Assembly: GCA_029269725.1 (NCBI GenBank)
Contig: JARJHS010000013.1
Span: 61,644 to 125,643, forward strand
Direction: 5' to 3'
Source of the DNA: Pollutibacter soli
GTDB lineage: Bacteria > Bacteroidota > Bacteroidia > Chitinophagales > Chitinophagaceae
DNA: 64,000 nt
Shown here: piece by piece, positions 17,452 to 26,624 of the stretch
Numbering within the stretch: the first letter of the stretch is position 1
Layout: every line of letters begins with the position of its first letter
Translations under genes and position numbers: made by a program
The notes under the pieces: generated by a model
What the model was told of the DNA's origin: nothing
What the model saw: only the letters and a program-made list of their open reading frames with translations
Database searches by the model: none

Positions 17452-19872
17452 ATGAACCTGAACATTTTTAAAACTGCTTTCAGACACTTCAACCATAACC
17501 GGCTGTATTTTGTAATCAATATTTCCGGGCTTGCTTTGGCAGCCACCTGTTTATTCCTCGCCATACTTTATGTGCGGCATGAAAACAGTTACGACAATTT
17601 TCATCAGCACCAGGACAGATTTTATCGCATAATTACAACGCGTTCGGATAGCAAAGGAATGCGTGCAACAGTGGCAGGAACTGGTCAGCCACAAGGTCCC
17701 GCATTCCAGGCGGCGATACCGGAGATTGAAGAGTACACCCGTTTAATGGGAGGCGATATATACGGCACTGTGCTGAGCAACGGAAAGCCCCTCGAACTGC
17801 AAATGCTTTTTACTGACAGTAGCTTCTTCAGACTGTTCAATTTCCCTTTGATCGCGGGAGATACTGCAACAGCACTAAAAACAATCAATTCTGTCGTAAT
17901 AACCGAAACAGTAGCACGAAAATTCTTTAATACTACTGATGTCGTTGGAAAACTACTTGAACAGGATGCGGATCCTTCTGCAGAAAGGCTAAAAAAACCA
18001 TTGGTAATAGGTGGTGTTGTAAAGGATCTTCCTGATAATTCTTCTATACGTTTTGAAATTCTATTGCCACTAAGCTATATGCAGTTGTCATTTACAGACC
18101 AAAACTGGCTGAATCAATACCTGGGTACGTTTATCAGACTTAAACCCGGAGCGGATCTAAAAACAGTTTCCGAAAAATTTGATCGCGTTGCAGCAGCACA
18201 TGCAAAACAACAGGTTGATGAAAGCATGAAGCTCTATCACTTCGATCCAAAAATCAGTTATGGTCTGCAACCTGTTTCAGAGATGCATATGCATCCAATG
18301 CTGACGGGCGATTTCAGGGAAGGCGGCATAGTAAATGAAAGCAACCCGATCTATTGGATTCTCTTCCTCGGGATCTCTGTGTTTATCTTACTCATGGCAG
18401 GAATTAACTTCGTTAATATCAGCATAGCAGGTTCTCTGAAACGGGCAAAAGAGGTTGGTGTGAGAAAGATCAGTGGTGGAAGTAAACTGCAAATCATTGT
18501 TCAGTTCCTTCTGGAATCAACCATCGTGTGTTCAATTGCAATCGGTCTTGGATTAATGATCACCCATTTTTTACTTCCTGTATTCAATCAGCTTACTGTA
18601 AAAAATCTTCATTTGTCTGATAATATCGATCCGGCTACTATCGGAATCTTTTTCCTGGTCCTTATAGTCATTATCCTGTTCACCGGTTTCTATCCCGCCT
18701 ACATACTTTCCGGTTTCAAGCCGCGGGAAGTGTTGTACAACAAACAAAGATTAAGCGGGAAGAATTGGTTTGGTCGCGGACTAATTGTTTTCCAGTTTGC
18801 GATGGCAGTCTTCTTTATTATTTCAACACTGATCTATTATAACCAGATGAATTATATCAGCACAAAAAAACTGGGTTATAATCCTGACTATGTTATCAGA
18901 ACAAATATTTTCGGCGACAGGCCCGTTGAAGAAATTCAATCGAAACTGCGGGCAGAACTCAGTGATATTCCTTCGATAAAATTTTTATCCTTTGGAGCTG
19001 ACGGAAGTGAATACGAGGTGAAAGTTGAAGACAAGTTAATTATGGCTGATCATCTCACCATCGATGAATACCGGTTACCTGCACTTGATATCAAACTTAA
19101 ACTCGGCCGCAATATTGACAGAAATGCATTTCCTGCTGACAAACATCATTCTGTATTGGTAAATGAAGCATTTGTAAGAGCAGCCAGACTTAGCTCACCC
19201 ATTGGTGTGCGCGTGAGGACCAGCGATTATTATGACAAAGAGGAGAAAACAATCATTGGTGTAGTGGAAGATTTTCATGACAAATCATTACATAAAGTGA
19301 TTCAACCGATGGTACTTTTTCCCTCCGACTGGAACAGCGGTGGTATCTGGATTAAAATTGAAAAATCGCATCAGCGTGAAGCTATTGCTGCGGTGACCGC
19401 AGCATTCAAAAAGGTGATGCCTACGGCTGTCTTTAAGTATCAATATCTCGATGAACTCAATGCGCGAGCGTATTTCCAGGAATTGCGCTGGCAGAAAGTT
19501 ACATTAACAGCTGCGGTTGTTTCCATCCTGATCTGTTGTATGGGATTGTTCGGTCTTTCGCATCAATCCACGCAGCGACGCATACGTGAAATAGGAATCC
19601 GGAAAATTCTTGGTGCGCGCGTCGGCGGAATTGTAGGATTGATTTCGAAAGATTTTCTCCAACTCGTCTCGCTTTCTGTAATTATTGCAGCGCCGTTAGC
19701 GTGGATGGTGATGCAGAAATGGCTGGATAATTTTGCATACCGGACGGACATTGGCTGGGGAATATTTGCGGCGGCAGCAGCCATTGCGATTGTACTTTCT
19801 TTTTTGACTATTGCATCGCAGACGATCAAGGCAGCGACGGCGAATCCGGTGGAGAGTTTGAAGGAGTTGTGA
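17452..19872 (+). CDS. MacB/FtsX-type ABC transporter permease (solo), second copy
   Basis: 806 residues from the ATG at 17452 (MNLNIFKTAFRHFNHNRLYF). The longer frame back to a TTG at 17341 adds 37 residues without family similarity and is not preferred. The architecture is the same as at 13456: TM1, MacB-like periplasmic domain, FtsX helices with RAKEVGVRKISGGSKLQII, a second periplasmic domain, and a closing FtsX domain with REIGIRKILGARVGGIV. It is clearly paralogous to, but diverged from, the first permease, so the duplication is not recent. No ATPase gene is adjacent. Confidence 0.92.
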   Translation: MNLNIFKTAFRHFNHNRLYFVINISGLALAATCLFLAILYVRHENSYDNFHQHQDRFYRIITTRSDSKGMRATVAGTGQPQGPAFQAAIPEIEEYTRLMGGDIYGTVLSNGKPLELQMLFTDSSFFRLFNFPLIAGDTATALKTINSVVITETVARKFFNTTDVVGKLLEQDADPSAERLKKPLVIGGVVKDLPDNSSIRFEILLPLSYMQLSFTDQNWLNQYLGTFIRLKPGADLKTVSEKFDRVAAAHAKQQVDESMKLYHFDPKISYGLQPVSEMHMHPMLTGDFREGGIVNESNPIYWILFLGISVFILLMAGINFVNISIAGSLKRAKEVGVRKISGGSKLQIIVQFLLESTIVCSIAIGLGLMITHFLLPVFNQLTVKNLHLSDNIDPATIGIFFLVLIVIILFTGFYPAYILSGFKPREVLYNKQRLSGKNWFGRGLIVFQFAMAVFFIISTLIYYNQMNYISTKKLGYNPDYVIRTNIFGDRPVEEIQSKLRAELSDIPSIKFLSFGADGSEYEVKVEDKLIMADHLTIDEYRLPALDIKLKLGRNIDRNAFPADKHHSVLVNEAFVRAARLSSPIGVRVRTSDYYDKEEKTIIGVVEDFHDKSLHKVIQPMVLFPSDWNSGGIWIKIEKSHQREAIAAVTAAFKKVMPTAVFKYQYLDELNARAYFQELRWQKVTLTAAVVSILICCMGLFGLSHQSTQRRIREIGIRKILGARVGGIVGLISKDFLQLVSLSVIIAAPLAWMVMQKWLDNFAYRTDIGWGIFAAAAAIAIVLSFLTIASQTIKAATANPVESLKEL

Positions 19873-19875
19873 ATA

Positions 19876-20150
19876 GTTTAATATTAAAGGTGAAATTTTG
19901 AAAGTTAAAAGCCTTCGGCTTTATTCAACAGCCATAACGCAGAGGACGCGAAGGAATACACGCAGAGGACGCGGAGGATATTTGAAGTAAGGGTTGCGAA
20001 TGATCAAGTGAAGACTTCTCTCATCTGCGTCATCTGCTGGAAATTATTTTCTTTCACCACAAACTTGTCTTCAAAATTTCTCCGCGCACTCCGCGGGCTG
20101 TTTGCTCGGCGCCCTCCGCGTTATGGCTGTTCCGATCGCCGCAGGCGATC
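19876..20150. repeat. heptad array followed by a 240-bp inverted-repeat element
   Basis: Five heptad-like units run from 19876 to 19910. They lead into a hairpin AAAGCCTTCGGCTTT (19908-19922), the arm AACAGCCATAACGC (19927-19940), a GC-rich interior with two copies of CGCAGAGGACGCG, the inverted arm GCGTTATGGCTGTT (20118-20131), and a closing hairpin GATCGCC-GCA-GGCGATC (20134-20150). A 14-bp perfect terminal inverted repeat with a hairpin on each side looks like a non-coding mobile or structural element. No gene is seen from here to 20332. Confidence 0.65.
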
Positions 20151-20332
20151 ATATTTATTCAACATTACAATTGAACATATACGTTTGTTTTCAACTTCAA
20201 ACCCTTCGCATTATTACAATGTTCGGCTTTATCAAAATCATTTCAATTGCATCCTTAAAAATTCACGATAATCAGATCTAAAATTACTTTTTCACCTCAG
20301 ATTAAATGTTATATTTATTTATAATCTGTCTT

Positions 20333-21718
20333 ATGCGTAGATATTTCATTCTTCCTGTTTCCTCATTTTTATTATTCCTGCTGATGCCTGTCACCAGTTT
20401 GCTTGCGCAGGTAGCCGACAGCGTAACCGCCGTAGTTCCGAAGCATCATAAAATGACGAAAAAAGAGATCAATGAAATATGGATCGCACCCACGGCACTG
20501 TTTGCAGCTTCTGCACTTACCTGGGGTGAACGTGAAGCAATCCGTGAATTCAGAAACAGGTACGTGCCTGCGTTTGAAAATCACTATGACGACTACCTGC
20601 AGTACGTACCGCTTGCATTGGTTGTAGGTCTTAATGCGGCAGGTGTTAAAGGAAAACACAAACCTGGCAGGGCACTTGTTTCCTATGCATTCTCCGCCGC
20701 AATTATGGCTGCACTGGTAAACGGTATCAAATACACTGCAAAAGTGGAAAGGCCCGATGGGTCTGAAAACAATTCATTTCCTTCCGGTCACTCTGCAAAT
20801 TCTTTTATGAATGCGACCATCCTGCACAAAGAATACGGACAATACCGTCATCCTTTATACAGTGTTCTGGGTTACACGCTTTCAACAAGTACCGCAGTAG
20901 GTCGCGGATTGAACAACAGGCACTGGATTTCGGATGTACTTGCCGGCGCTGGAATTGGTATTTTATCTGCACAACTGGGTTACCTGATCACCGATAAAAT
21001 TTTTAAGGAACATGGAATAAATGATCCGCTTAAACCATCGCCATACCCAGTAAATGCTAAACCAAACTTTCTGGAAGCAAGATTGGGCTTTGCAGTTACC
21101 ACAACAAAGGATTTGTTGCGAGCTACGGATCTCGAGGCGCGCCATGGCTACAATATTGGTTTGGAAGGAGCATGGTTTTTTAGCAAACATGTGGGTATTG
21201 GAGGCGAATTTGCATTCAGCACTTTTCCGATCAACAGTTCACGACTGTATTTCAATGACCCCCTGTACCAGGAAATTGGTGAAGACATTTATACCGAACC
21301 GATGGGTGTGAGATACCTGAACGTCGGACCCTATTTCAGCTTCCCCATGACCAATGGATGGTTTGTTACAGCGAAAGCCAATGCGGGAGTTTCTGCAGGC
21401 GCACGCGGTTCCGTTGTGTTAAATCTTAAACCGGAATATGTTGATGAATTCAATGATAATCCAGAACTAACACTGATGTACTATCAGCCTGAACATGCCT
21501 TTGCCTGGTCTGTTGGTGCCGGAATTCAAAAAAGAGTATCGAGGAATATTGCCATAAAAGCATATTCCAGCTATTTCGATTCAGACCATGATTTTGACAT
21601 TGATGAAATCGATGATGTTGACAATGAAGGCAACTACACTTACAAACGGGTGTCATCCGAAAAAGTGAGGTTCAATCATTTTACTTTTGGTTTAGCAGTC
21701 ACGGCGTTTATCTGGTAG
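20333..21718 (+). CDS. PAP2 family phosphatase with C-terminal outer-membrane-like domain
   Basis: 461 residues from the ATG at 20333, which gives a clean signal peptide (MRRYFILPVSSFLLF...SLLAQ). An upstream in-frame ATG at 20306 is possible but less likely. The acid phosphatase motifs are complete: KYTAKVERP (K-x6-RP), FPSGHS, and GRGLNNRHWISD (R-x5-H-x3-D). The last 240 residues or so are rich in aromatic and Gly-ending strands (VGIGGEFAFSTF, VTAKANAGVSAG, FGLAVTAFIW), like a small outer-membrane beta-barrel. It may dephosphorylate lipid phosphates such as undecaprenyl pyrophosphate or lipid A; the substrate is not shown by the sequence. Confidence 0.85.
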   Translation: MRRYFILPVSSFLLFLLMPVTSLLAQVADSVTAVVPKHHKMTKKEINEIWIAPTALFAASALTWGEREAIREFRNRYVPAFENHYDDYLQYVPLALVVGLNAAGVKGKHKPGRALVSYAFSAAIMAALVNGIKYTAKVERPDGSENNSFPSGHSANSFMNATILHKEYGQYRHPLYSVLGYTLSTSTAVGRGLNNRHWISDVLAGAGIGILSAQLGYLITDKIFKEHGINDPLKPSPYPVNAKPNFLEARLGFAVTTTKDLLRATDLEARHGYNIGLEGAWFFSKHVGIGGEFAFSTFPINSSRLYFNDPLYQEIGEDIYTEPMGVRYLNVGPYFSFPMTNGWFVTAKANAGVSAGARGSVVLNLKPEYVDEFNDNPELTLMYYQPEHAFAWSVGAGIQKRVSRNIAIKAYSSYFDSDHDFDIDEIDDVDNEGNYTYKRVSSEKVRFNHFTFGLAVTAFIW

Positions 21719-21733
21719 ATAGTTGTGGAAGAA

Positions 21734-21806
21734 AGGAGACAGGAGATGGGAGGCAGGAGATTTAGTTTGTAGTTGTTAGTTGTCATTTGTCATTTGTCAT
21801 TTGTCA
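21734..21806. repeat. heptad array (10 units in one phase)
   Basis: AGGAGAC, AGGAGAT, GGGAGGC, AGGAGAT, then TTAGTTT, GTAGTTG, TTAGTTG and three copies of TCATTTG follow without losing the 7-bp phase. A pyrimidine-rich heptad tract (CTGTATC, ATGTATT, CTGTTTT) continues near 21857. Confidence 0.7.
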
Positions 21807-21936
21807 GTCTCCGGCAATGCTGATGATCAAATGCAGGATGGTTTCGTTTTCCTGTATCATGTATTCTGTTTTCTCCTTCCTGTTTCTGTTTCCTGGTATC
21901 TGTTTCTGTTTTCACCTTTCTTATCTTTCCGGTCTG

Positions 21937-23238
21937 ATGAGATCGGGATTAATAAAAATTATTGCAGCAGTCTCAGCGGTTGTGGCCATTATCTATTTTC
22001 TGAAAAGAGATCTATGGCTGGAAAGTGTGTATACTTACGACTTCAAAAACAGGCAGGTAGGGGCGCGTATTCAGAAGGATAATGGTCTCCCCTATTTCTA
22101 TATTTGGAAACAGGGCGATACCTCACGGTACTATGACTATTATACCAACACCAATTATTCCAATATTACTGCCACGCCCTTCTTTCATCACCTTATTTAT
22201 CCATTGGCTGATATATCACATCGCAAGGCTTCATTCATTTGGCTTATCATTGAATATCTGTCATTGATGATCTGCATAGGTATTGCATTTTATTTCAGTC
22301 GGACATTTGTACAACGATTCGCAATATTTACATGTGCAGTGGTATTCCTGCTGACTGTAGGATGGAAATACCATATTGCAGCCGGTCAGTATTACATTAT
22401 CATTCCAGCATTGTTCAGTGTGTTCCTTTTTGTTATAAACAGAAGAAAGACAAATTTAAACGCATTAGCAGCGGGAGCTTTAGTGATGATGCTTGTTTTT
22501 ATCCGGCCGAACACAATATTCTTTTTTCTCCCGTTTATTTTCCTTTTCAAGCAATTTGGATTGAGATATATCATTTCAGCACTTGTGCCTTCTGTTGTAA
22601 TGTTCCTCTTTATTTTATCGAATCAATACGAGAAATCGTTATGGAACAATTATAGCGAAGGGATGAAAAAGCAATTGCGATACCATAGCCATCCGGAGTT
22701 GCCATTTGTAAAACTGGATAGCATTCACAGATACGCAGCTGCGGATGGATGGGATAGTATAACAGTGCGAAATGACCCGAGAGAGAATATAATAAACAGG
22801 TATTCAGAGAATGGTAATTTTTTTGTTATCGCGGAAAAATTAACCGGAAAAAGACCTGGGAATAATTTACTGGCAGCAATGATGATCTTCGCTGCGATTG
22901 GTTTTGTGTTGATTATACTGATCCGCCATAAAAAAGAGAAATCCATATCACCTGAACAGATGTTTCTGGCAGGCTGCTGTTTGTATATGATTGTCGATTT
23001 ACTTTCGCCGGTGTACAGGCATCAATATTACATAGTCCAATGGTTAAGCCCCATATCGATTGTTGCAGCATTGTATAACCGGAATATCCGAACCTGGTTT
23101 TTGGTTGTGTTTGCAGGGCTGCTGCTAAATATTGTAAATCTTTCCTGGATGAAAATGGAACATACACTTGGTGAATACCTGATTCTATTTTCATTACTAA
23201 TGATAACATTCAGATCAAAACCACTCATTAGTAAATGA
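21937..23238 (+). CDS. multispanning membrane protein, possible GT-C/GT87-like glycosyltransferase
   Basis: 434 residues from the ATG at 21937 ([20 protein letters not shown]). The longer frame from 21787 reads through repeat DNA. About ten hydrophobic helices follow a first periplasmic loop, with the segment [16 protein letters not shown] after TM1. The layout resembles the DUF2029/GT87 family of polyprenol-phosphate-sugar-dependent glycosyltransferases, but I see no decisive motif. The stop overlaps the next gene's start (ATGA), so it is translationally coupled to the FAD oxidoreductase. That pairing suggests cell-surface glycan or lipid-linked sugar metabolism, which is inference. Confidence 0.7.
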   Translation: MRSGLIKIIAAVSAVVAIIYFLKRDLWLESVYTYDFKNRQVGARIQKDNGLPYFYIWKQGDTSRYYDYYTNTNYSNITATPFFHHLIYPLADISHRKASFIWLIIEYLSLMICIGIAFYFSRTFVQRFAIFTCAVVFLLTVGWKYHIAAGQYYIIIPALFSVFLFVINRRKTNLNALAAGALVMMLVFIRPNTIFFFLPFIFLFKQFGLRYIISALVPSVVMFLFILSNQYEKSLWNNYSEGMKKQLRYHSHPELPFVKLDSIHRYAAADGWDSITVRNDPRENIINRYSENGNFFVIAEKLTGKRPGNNLLAAMMIFAAIGFVLIILIRHKKEKSISPEQMFLAGCCLYMIVDLLSPVYRHQYYIVQWLSPISIVAALYNRNIRTWFLVVFAGLLLNIVNLSWMKMEHTLGEYLILFSLLMITFRSKPLISK

Positions 23239-24794
23239 AAAAAGCAATCATCGTAGGAGCTGGTCCGGCAGGATTGACTGCAGCATATGAATTGCTTCTG
23301 CACACCGATATCGTTCCTATTATTCTGGAAGCTGAATCACAGGTGGGCGGACTGTCAAAAACCATCGACTATAAAGGAAACAAAATCGATATCGGCGGGC
23401 ATCGCTTTTTTTCAAAATCAGATCGTGTTTTGCAATGGTGGTTGAATTTTCTTCCGCTGGAATCGGATGTGCAGAATGGAATCAATATCCGTTACCAGAA
23501 CCAGAATAAAACTTTTGCAATTGCCCATAAGATTGGAAACTCCGAAGATGATGTGATGTTACTTCGAGCCCGGAAATCGCGGATATATTTTGAACATAAG
23601 TTTTTTGATTATCCGCTCCGGCTTAATTTTCCTACAGTGAAAAAACTGGGTGCAGTAAAAATGACAAAGATTGCTGCGACCTACCTTAAAGCGAGGCTCG
23701 CTCCCGAATCGAAAGAAGAAAACTTAGCGCAGTTTTATCGCAATCGATTTGGTAGCGAATTGTACAAAACATTTTTCAGGGATTATACTCAAAAAGTGTG
23801 GGGAGTGAGTTGTGAGCAGATTCCTGCTTCATGGGGCAAACAAAGAGTAAAAGACCTGGATATTTCAAAGTTGATGAAGCATGCATTGAAATCATTTTTT
23901 TCTTCGCCAAAATCGATACAGCAAAAAGATACCAGCACCAGCCTGATCGAACAATTTCTTTATCCCAGGTACGGACCCGGGCAATTATGGGAAAAAGTCG
24001 CCAATGAAATAACCAGTCGTGGCGGAACTATTTTACTAAACACGGTTTCAAAAAAAATCAACGGTAATACTGATGGATTGCAGTCGCTGGAAGCAATCGA
24101 TCTGAAAACAAACAATCATTTTAAAATCGAGGCAGACTACTTTTTCTCTACTATGCCTGTTAAACAGTTGATCAGTCAGCTTAATTTCGAAGTTCCTGAA
24201 AATGTAAAACAGGTATCTGCAGCTCTTGAGTACAGGGACTTTATCATTGTCGGCGTACTTGCAGAAAGCCTTAAAGTAAAAGATAACGAAGCTGGTAATG
24301 AGTTGATAACAGACAACTGGATCTATATCCAGGATCGCGGTATCCAGGCAGGAAGGATTCAGGTGTTTAACAACTGGAGTCCGCATATGGTCCAGCATGC
24401 AGGAGATATCTGGCTGGGAGTGGAGTATTTCTGCAGTGAAAAAGACGCGTTATGGAACCAGTCCGACAGCGAAATAACGGCGATGGCCATACGCGAAATG
24501 GAATCCATCGGAATATTACAGGGCAACCAGGTAAAAGACTTGATGGTGGCAAGGATAAAAAAAGCATATCCTTCGTACTATGGATCTTATAGTCGCTTTA
24601 ATGAGATTCAGACTTTCACTGATTCGATTCCTAATTTATTTCTCATCGGAAGAAACGGGATGCATCGGTATAATAATAGTGATCACAGTATGCTCACAGC
24701 AATGACCGCGGTGGAAAATATTATCAGCAGGCGGGCTGACAAAAAAAATATCTGGGAGGTGAATACGGAGGATGATTATCATGAAGAAAAGTGA
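23235..24794 (+). CDS. NAD(P)/FAD-dependent oxidoreductase (amine-oxidase/UDP-galactopyranose-mutase-like)
   Basis: 519 residues. The Rossmann motif [15 protein letters not shown] is at residues 8-22, and the flavin region [24 protein letters not shown] follows the family pattern (cited here in two parts: [10 protein letters not shown] and [10 protein letters not shown]). The C-terminal FAD-contacting stretch [20 protein letters not shown] is also present. Proteins of this type are encoded beside glycosyltransferases in many bacteria and are annotated as protoporphyrinogen-oxidase- or mutase-like; the reaction is not established. It overlaps the membrane protein gene by 4 bp. It is followed by a short 13-bp tandem repeat before the convergent reductase gene. 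Confidence 0.85.
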   Translation: MKKAIIVGAGPAGLTAAYELLLHTDIVPIILEAESQVGGLSKTIDYKGNKIDIGGHRFFSKSDRVLQWWLNFLPLESDVQNGINIRYQNQNKTFAIAHKIGNSEDDVMLLRARKSRIYFEHKFFDYPLRLNFPTVKKLGAVKMTKIAATYLKARLAPESKEENLAQFYRNRFGSELYKTFFRDYTQKVWGVSCEQIPASWGKQRVKDLDISKLMKHALKSFFSSPKSIQQKDTSTSLIEQFLYPRYGPGQLWEKVANEITSRGGTILLNTVSKKINGNTDGLQSLEAIDLKTNNHFKIEADYFFSTMPVKQLISQLNFEVPENVKQVSAALEYRDFIIVGVLAESLKVKDNEAGNELITDNWIYIQDRGIQAGRIQVFNNWSPHMVQHAGDIWLGVEYFCSEKDALWNQSDSEITAMAIREMESIGILQGNQVKDLMVARIKKAYPSYYGSYSRFNEIQTFTDSIPNLFLIGRNGMHRYNNSDHSMLTAMTAVENIISRRADKKNIWEVNTEDDYHEEK

Positions 24795-24839
24795 GAAAGC
24801 TGAAACAGTGAACTGAAACAGTGAACTGGCCGTTTAAAA

Positions 24840-25508
24840 CTACTTCTCAAACACCAAACCTTCCTCGCTCGCTCCTTCTTCACGCAACAAATCACTGATC
24901 TCCTTTACCATGGCATCGGGGCCGCAGATGTAAAAATGCTTTTTGAAATCTTTGATATTCCTGCGTAAAAATTCCTTATTGAGACGACTATGAGTATATC
25001 CTGGCTTCTCATCGCGGGTGAGAATAAAATGAGCATTGTTTCCAAGCATTTCTTTCAGCTCAGATTCATAAATAATATCTTCTGAAGTTTTGTTTGAGAA
25101 ATACAATTCATTTCCATCTATTTTTCCGCTGTGATAAAGATCTCTCAGTATGGAAATAAATGGTGTAATACCGGCACCGCCCGCAATAAAATAGCCGGGT
25201 CCCTTATAATTGATGGCTCCCCAAACATCGTGAATTATGATCTCCTCTCCTACCCTCAGATTATGCAGATGATCAGTGATTCCTTTATGCTCTGGATAAC
25301 GTTTGATTGTAAACTCGAGATAGGGCTTTTCATTCAAAGCAGTGAATGTAAACGGGCGCAGTTCTGTTTCAAGGCCAGCCTGGTGAATAGAAACATCTGT
25401 TGCCTGCCCGGGTATGAATGTATACCCTTCAGGCTTTTCTATCCTGAAACATTTCACATCGTGTGTAACATTTTTTGTCTCGAGAATTTTGACAATATGG
25501 GATTCCAT
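24840..25508 (-). CDS. ferredoxin/flavodoxin reductase-type flavoprotein
   Basis: 222 residues. The FAD-binding barrel carries RPFTFTAL, the NAD(P)-binding domain starts with FIAGGAGITPFISILRD, and the C-terminus has FYICGPDAM. There is no [2Fe-2S] domain, so it resembles the reductase half of oxygenase systems. It would pass electrons from NAD(P)H to an acceptor protein or a small molecule. It is the last gene of a minus-strand set (ring-cleaving dioxygenase, hydrolase, cupin, reductase) with a 12-bp gap to the cupin gene, consistent with a detoxification or redox role. Confidence 0.88.
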   Translation of the reverse strand: MESHIVKILETKNVTHDVKCFRIEKPEGYTFIPGQATDVSIHQAGLETELRPFTFTALNEKPYLEFTIKRYPEHKGITDHLHNLRVGEEIIIHDVWGAINYKGPGYFIAGGAGITPFISILRDLYHSGKIDGNELYFSNKTSEDIIYESELKEMLGNNAHFILTRDEKPGYTHSRLNKEFLRRNIKDFKKHFYICGPDAMVKEISDLLREEGASEEGLVFEK

Positions 25509-25520
25509 TGCCCGAACAGA

Positions 25521-25880
25521 TTATATAGTGATGAATACTGATTTGCGTTTTGCTTTTGTCAGGTTCCTACTCCGATGCCCTTTACCCGTTACGTCTTCAA
25601 CAAGCAGTACCTGCCCTGGTGAAAAAATTCTTTTCACTCCCAACGAAGTCTCAATCTCAATTTCGCCATCGAGTAACATGATAAACTGTCGTTGCGGTGC
25701 ATTATGAAATTCATAATCGTAATCTTCCACAACTTCACGAAAGATTATGGATTTTGCAACGAGCGGATCTGATAATGCGCCGATTTTTCCTGCGTCATTC
25801 AGTTCAATACCCAGTTCCTCAAAATGTGTATCACCATTGATATCGCTGTAAATTCTTGTTACGGGAAAACTGTGTTCCAT
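25521..25880 (-). CDS. small cupin domain protein
   Basis: 119 residues from the ATG at 25880 (MEHSFPVTRIYSDINGDTHF); the open frame extends 35 codons further upstream, but that part lacks family character. A single cupin barrel is seen around NAPQRQFIMLLDGEIEIETS and FSPGQVLLVEDVTGKGHRS. The metal-binding His pair of classical cupins is only partly evident (His in KGHRS). The gene lies between the MhqD-like hydrolase and the reductase. A role in stress or quinone metabolism is guessed from position. Confidence 0.8.
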   Translation of the reverse strand: MEHSFPVTRIYSDINGDTHFEELGIELNDAGKIGALSDPLVAKSIIFREVVEDYDYEFHNAPQRQFIMLLDGEIEIETSLGVKRIFSPGQVLLVEDVTGKGHRSRNLTKAKRKSVFITI

Positions 25881-25990
25881 GTTGCCTGATAATTTATACC
25901 TATATGAACTGATATAGTGAAAAAGAAAACATTTAACAGATGCCTTCGAAAAACAAAGCTGCATAAAATTTATACAGCTTTGCATAGTTT

Positions 25991-26614
25991 TTACCTGGCA
26001 CCAAATATCTTTTCATTTGCAATCCGGATTTCATCACCAGAAATCGTATGTCCCATCCCCGGGTATATTTTAAAAATGACATCCGCACCCATCGATTTCA
26101 CTAATTCCGCACTTGCTGCTGCTCTTGCTACAGGCACATGCGGGTCAGGATCGCTGGTCCCGATAAAAACCGGGGTGCCGCCAAAATCACCGGAATAGTT
26201 TTCATAATAAATCTGATCGCCTATCAATCCCCCGGTAAAAGCAACAATCCCTCCATAGCGCTTAGCATTGCGTGTAGTATATTCCAATGTTAAACAAGCG
26301 CCTTGTGAAAATCCCAGGAAGTAGATGTCTTCATCTCTAATGCCTTTCTTATTGAGCTCGTCCGTCAATTCTTTTAGGTTTGCCAACGCAGAACTAAGGA
26401 ATGGCTCATTCTGTTTTGGTGGCGCAAGAAATGAATAAGGGTACCACGTATTGTTCGTCGCTTCCGGCGCAATCAGACTGAAATCATTTACATTGAGATG
26501 TTCAGCGATTGAAAGAATATCATCCGCACCCGCACCGCGACCATGAATCATCACAAGAACTTTTATTCCGGGTCCGGGTTTTACACCCGCCTGTTTCCAA
26601 TTTTTTGTATGCAT
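25991..26614 (-). CDS. alpha/beta hydrolase, MhqD-like carboxylesterase/phospholipase
   Basis: 207 residues from the ATG at 26614 (MHTKNWKQAGVKPG). The start is 10 bp after the stop of the dioxygenase gene, and the longer frame would overlap that gene. The catalytic Ser is in GFSQGACLTLEY, the Asp in GTSDPDPHVPVA and the His in YPGMGHTISGDE. The family (phospholipase/carboxylesterase type) includes Bacillus MhqD, which is encoded beside a ring-cleaving dioxygenase just as here. It probably hydrolyses an ester or a ring-opening product formed from a quinone or phenol. Confidence 0.88.
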   Translation of the reverse strand: MHTKNWKQAGVKPGPGIKVLVMIHGRGAGADDILSIAEHLNVNDFSLIAPEATNNTWYPYSFLAPPKQNEPFLSSALANLKELTDELNKKGIRDEDIYFLGFSQGACLTLEYTTRNAKRYGGIVAFTGGLIGDQIYYENYSGDFGGTPVFIGTSDPDPHVPVARAAASAELVKSMGADVIFKIYPGMGHTISGDEIRIANEKIFGAR

Positions 26615-26624
26615 AATGCTTATA

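Noticed and set aside
20008..20271. 87-codon plus-strand frame
   Set aside because: It lies inside the inverted-repeat element and is explained by it.
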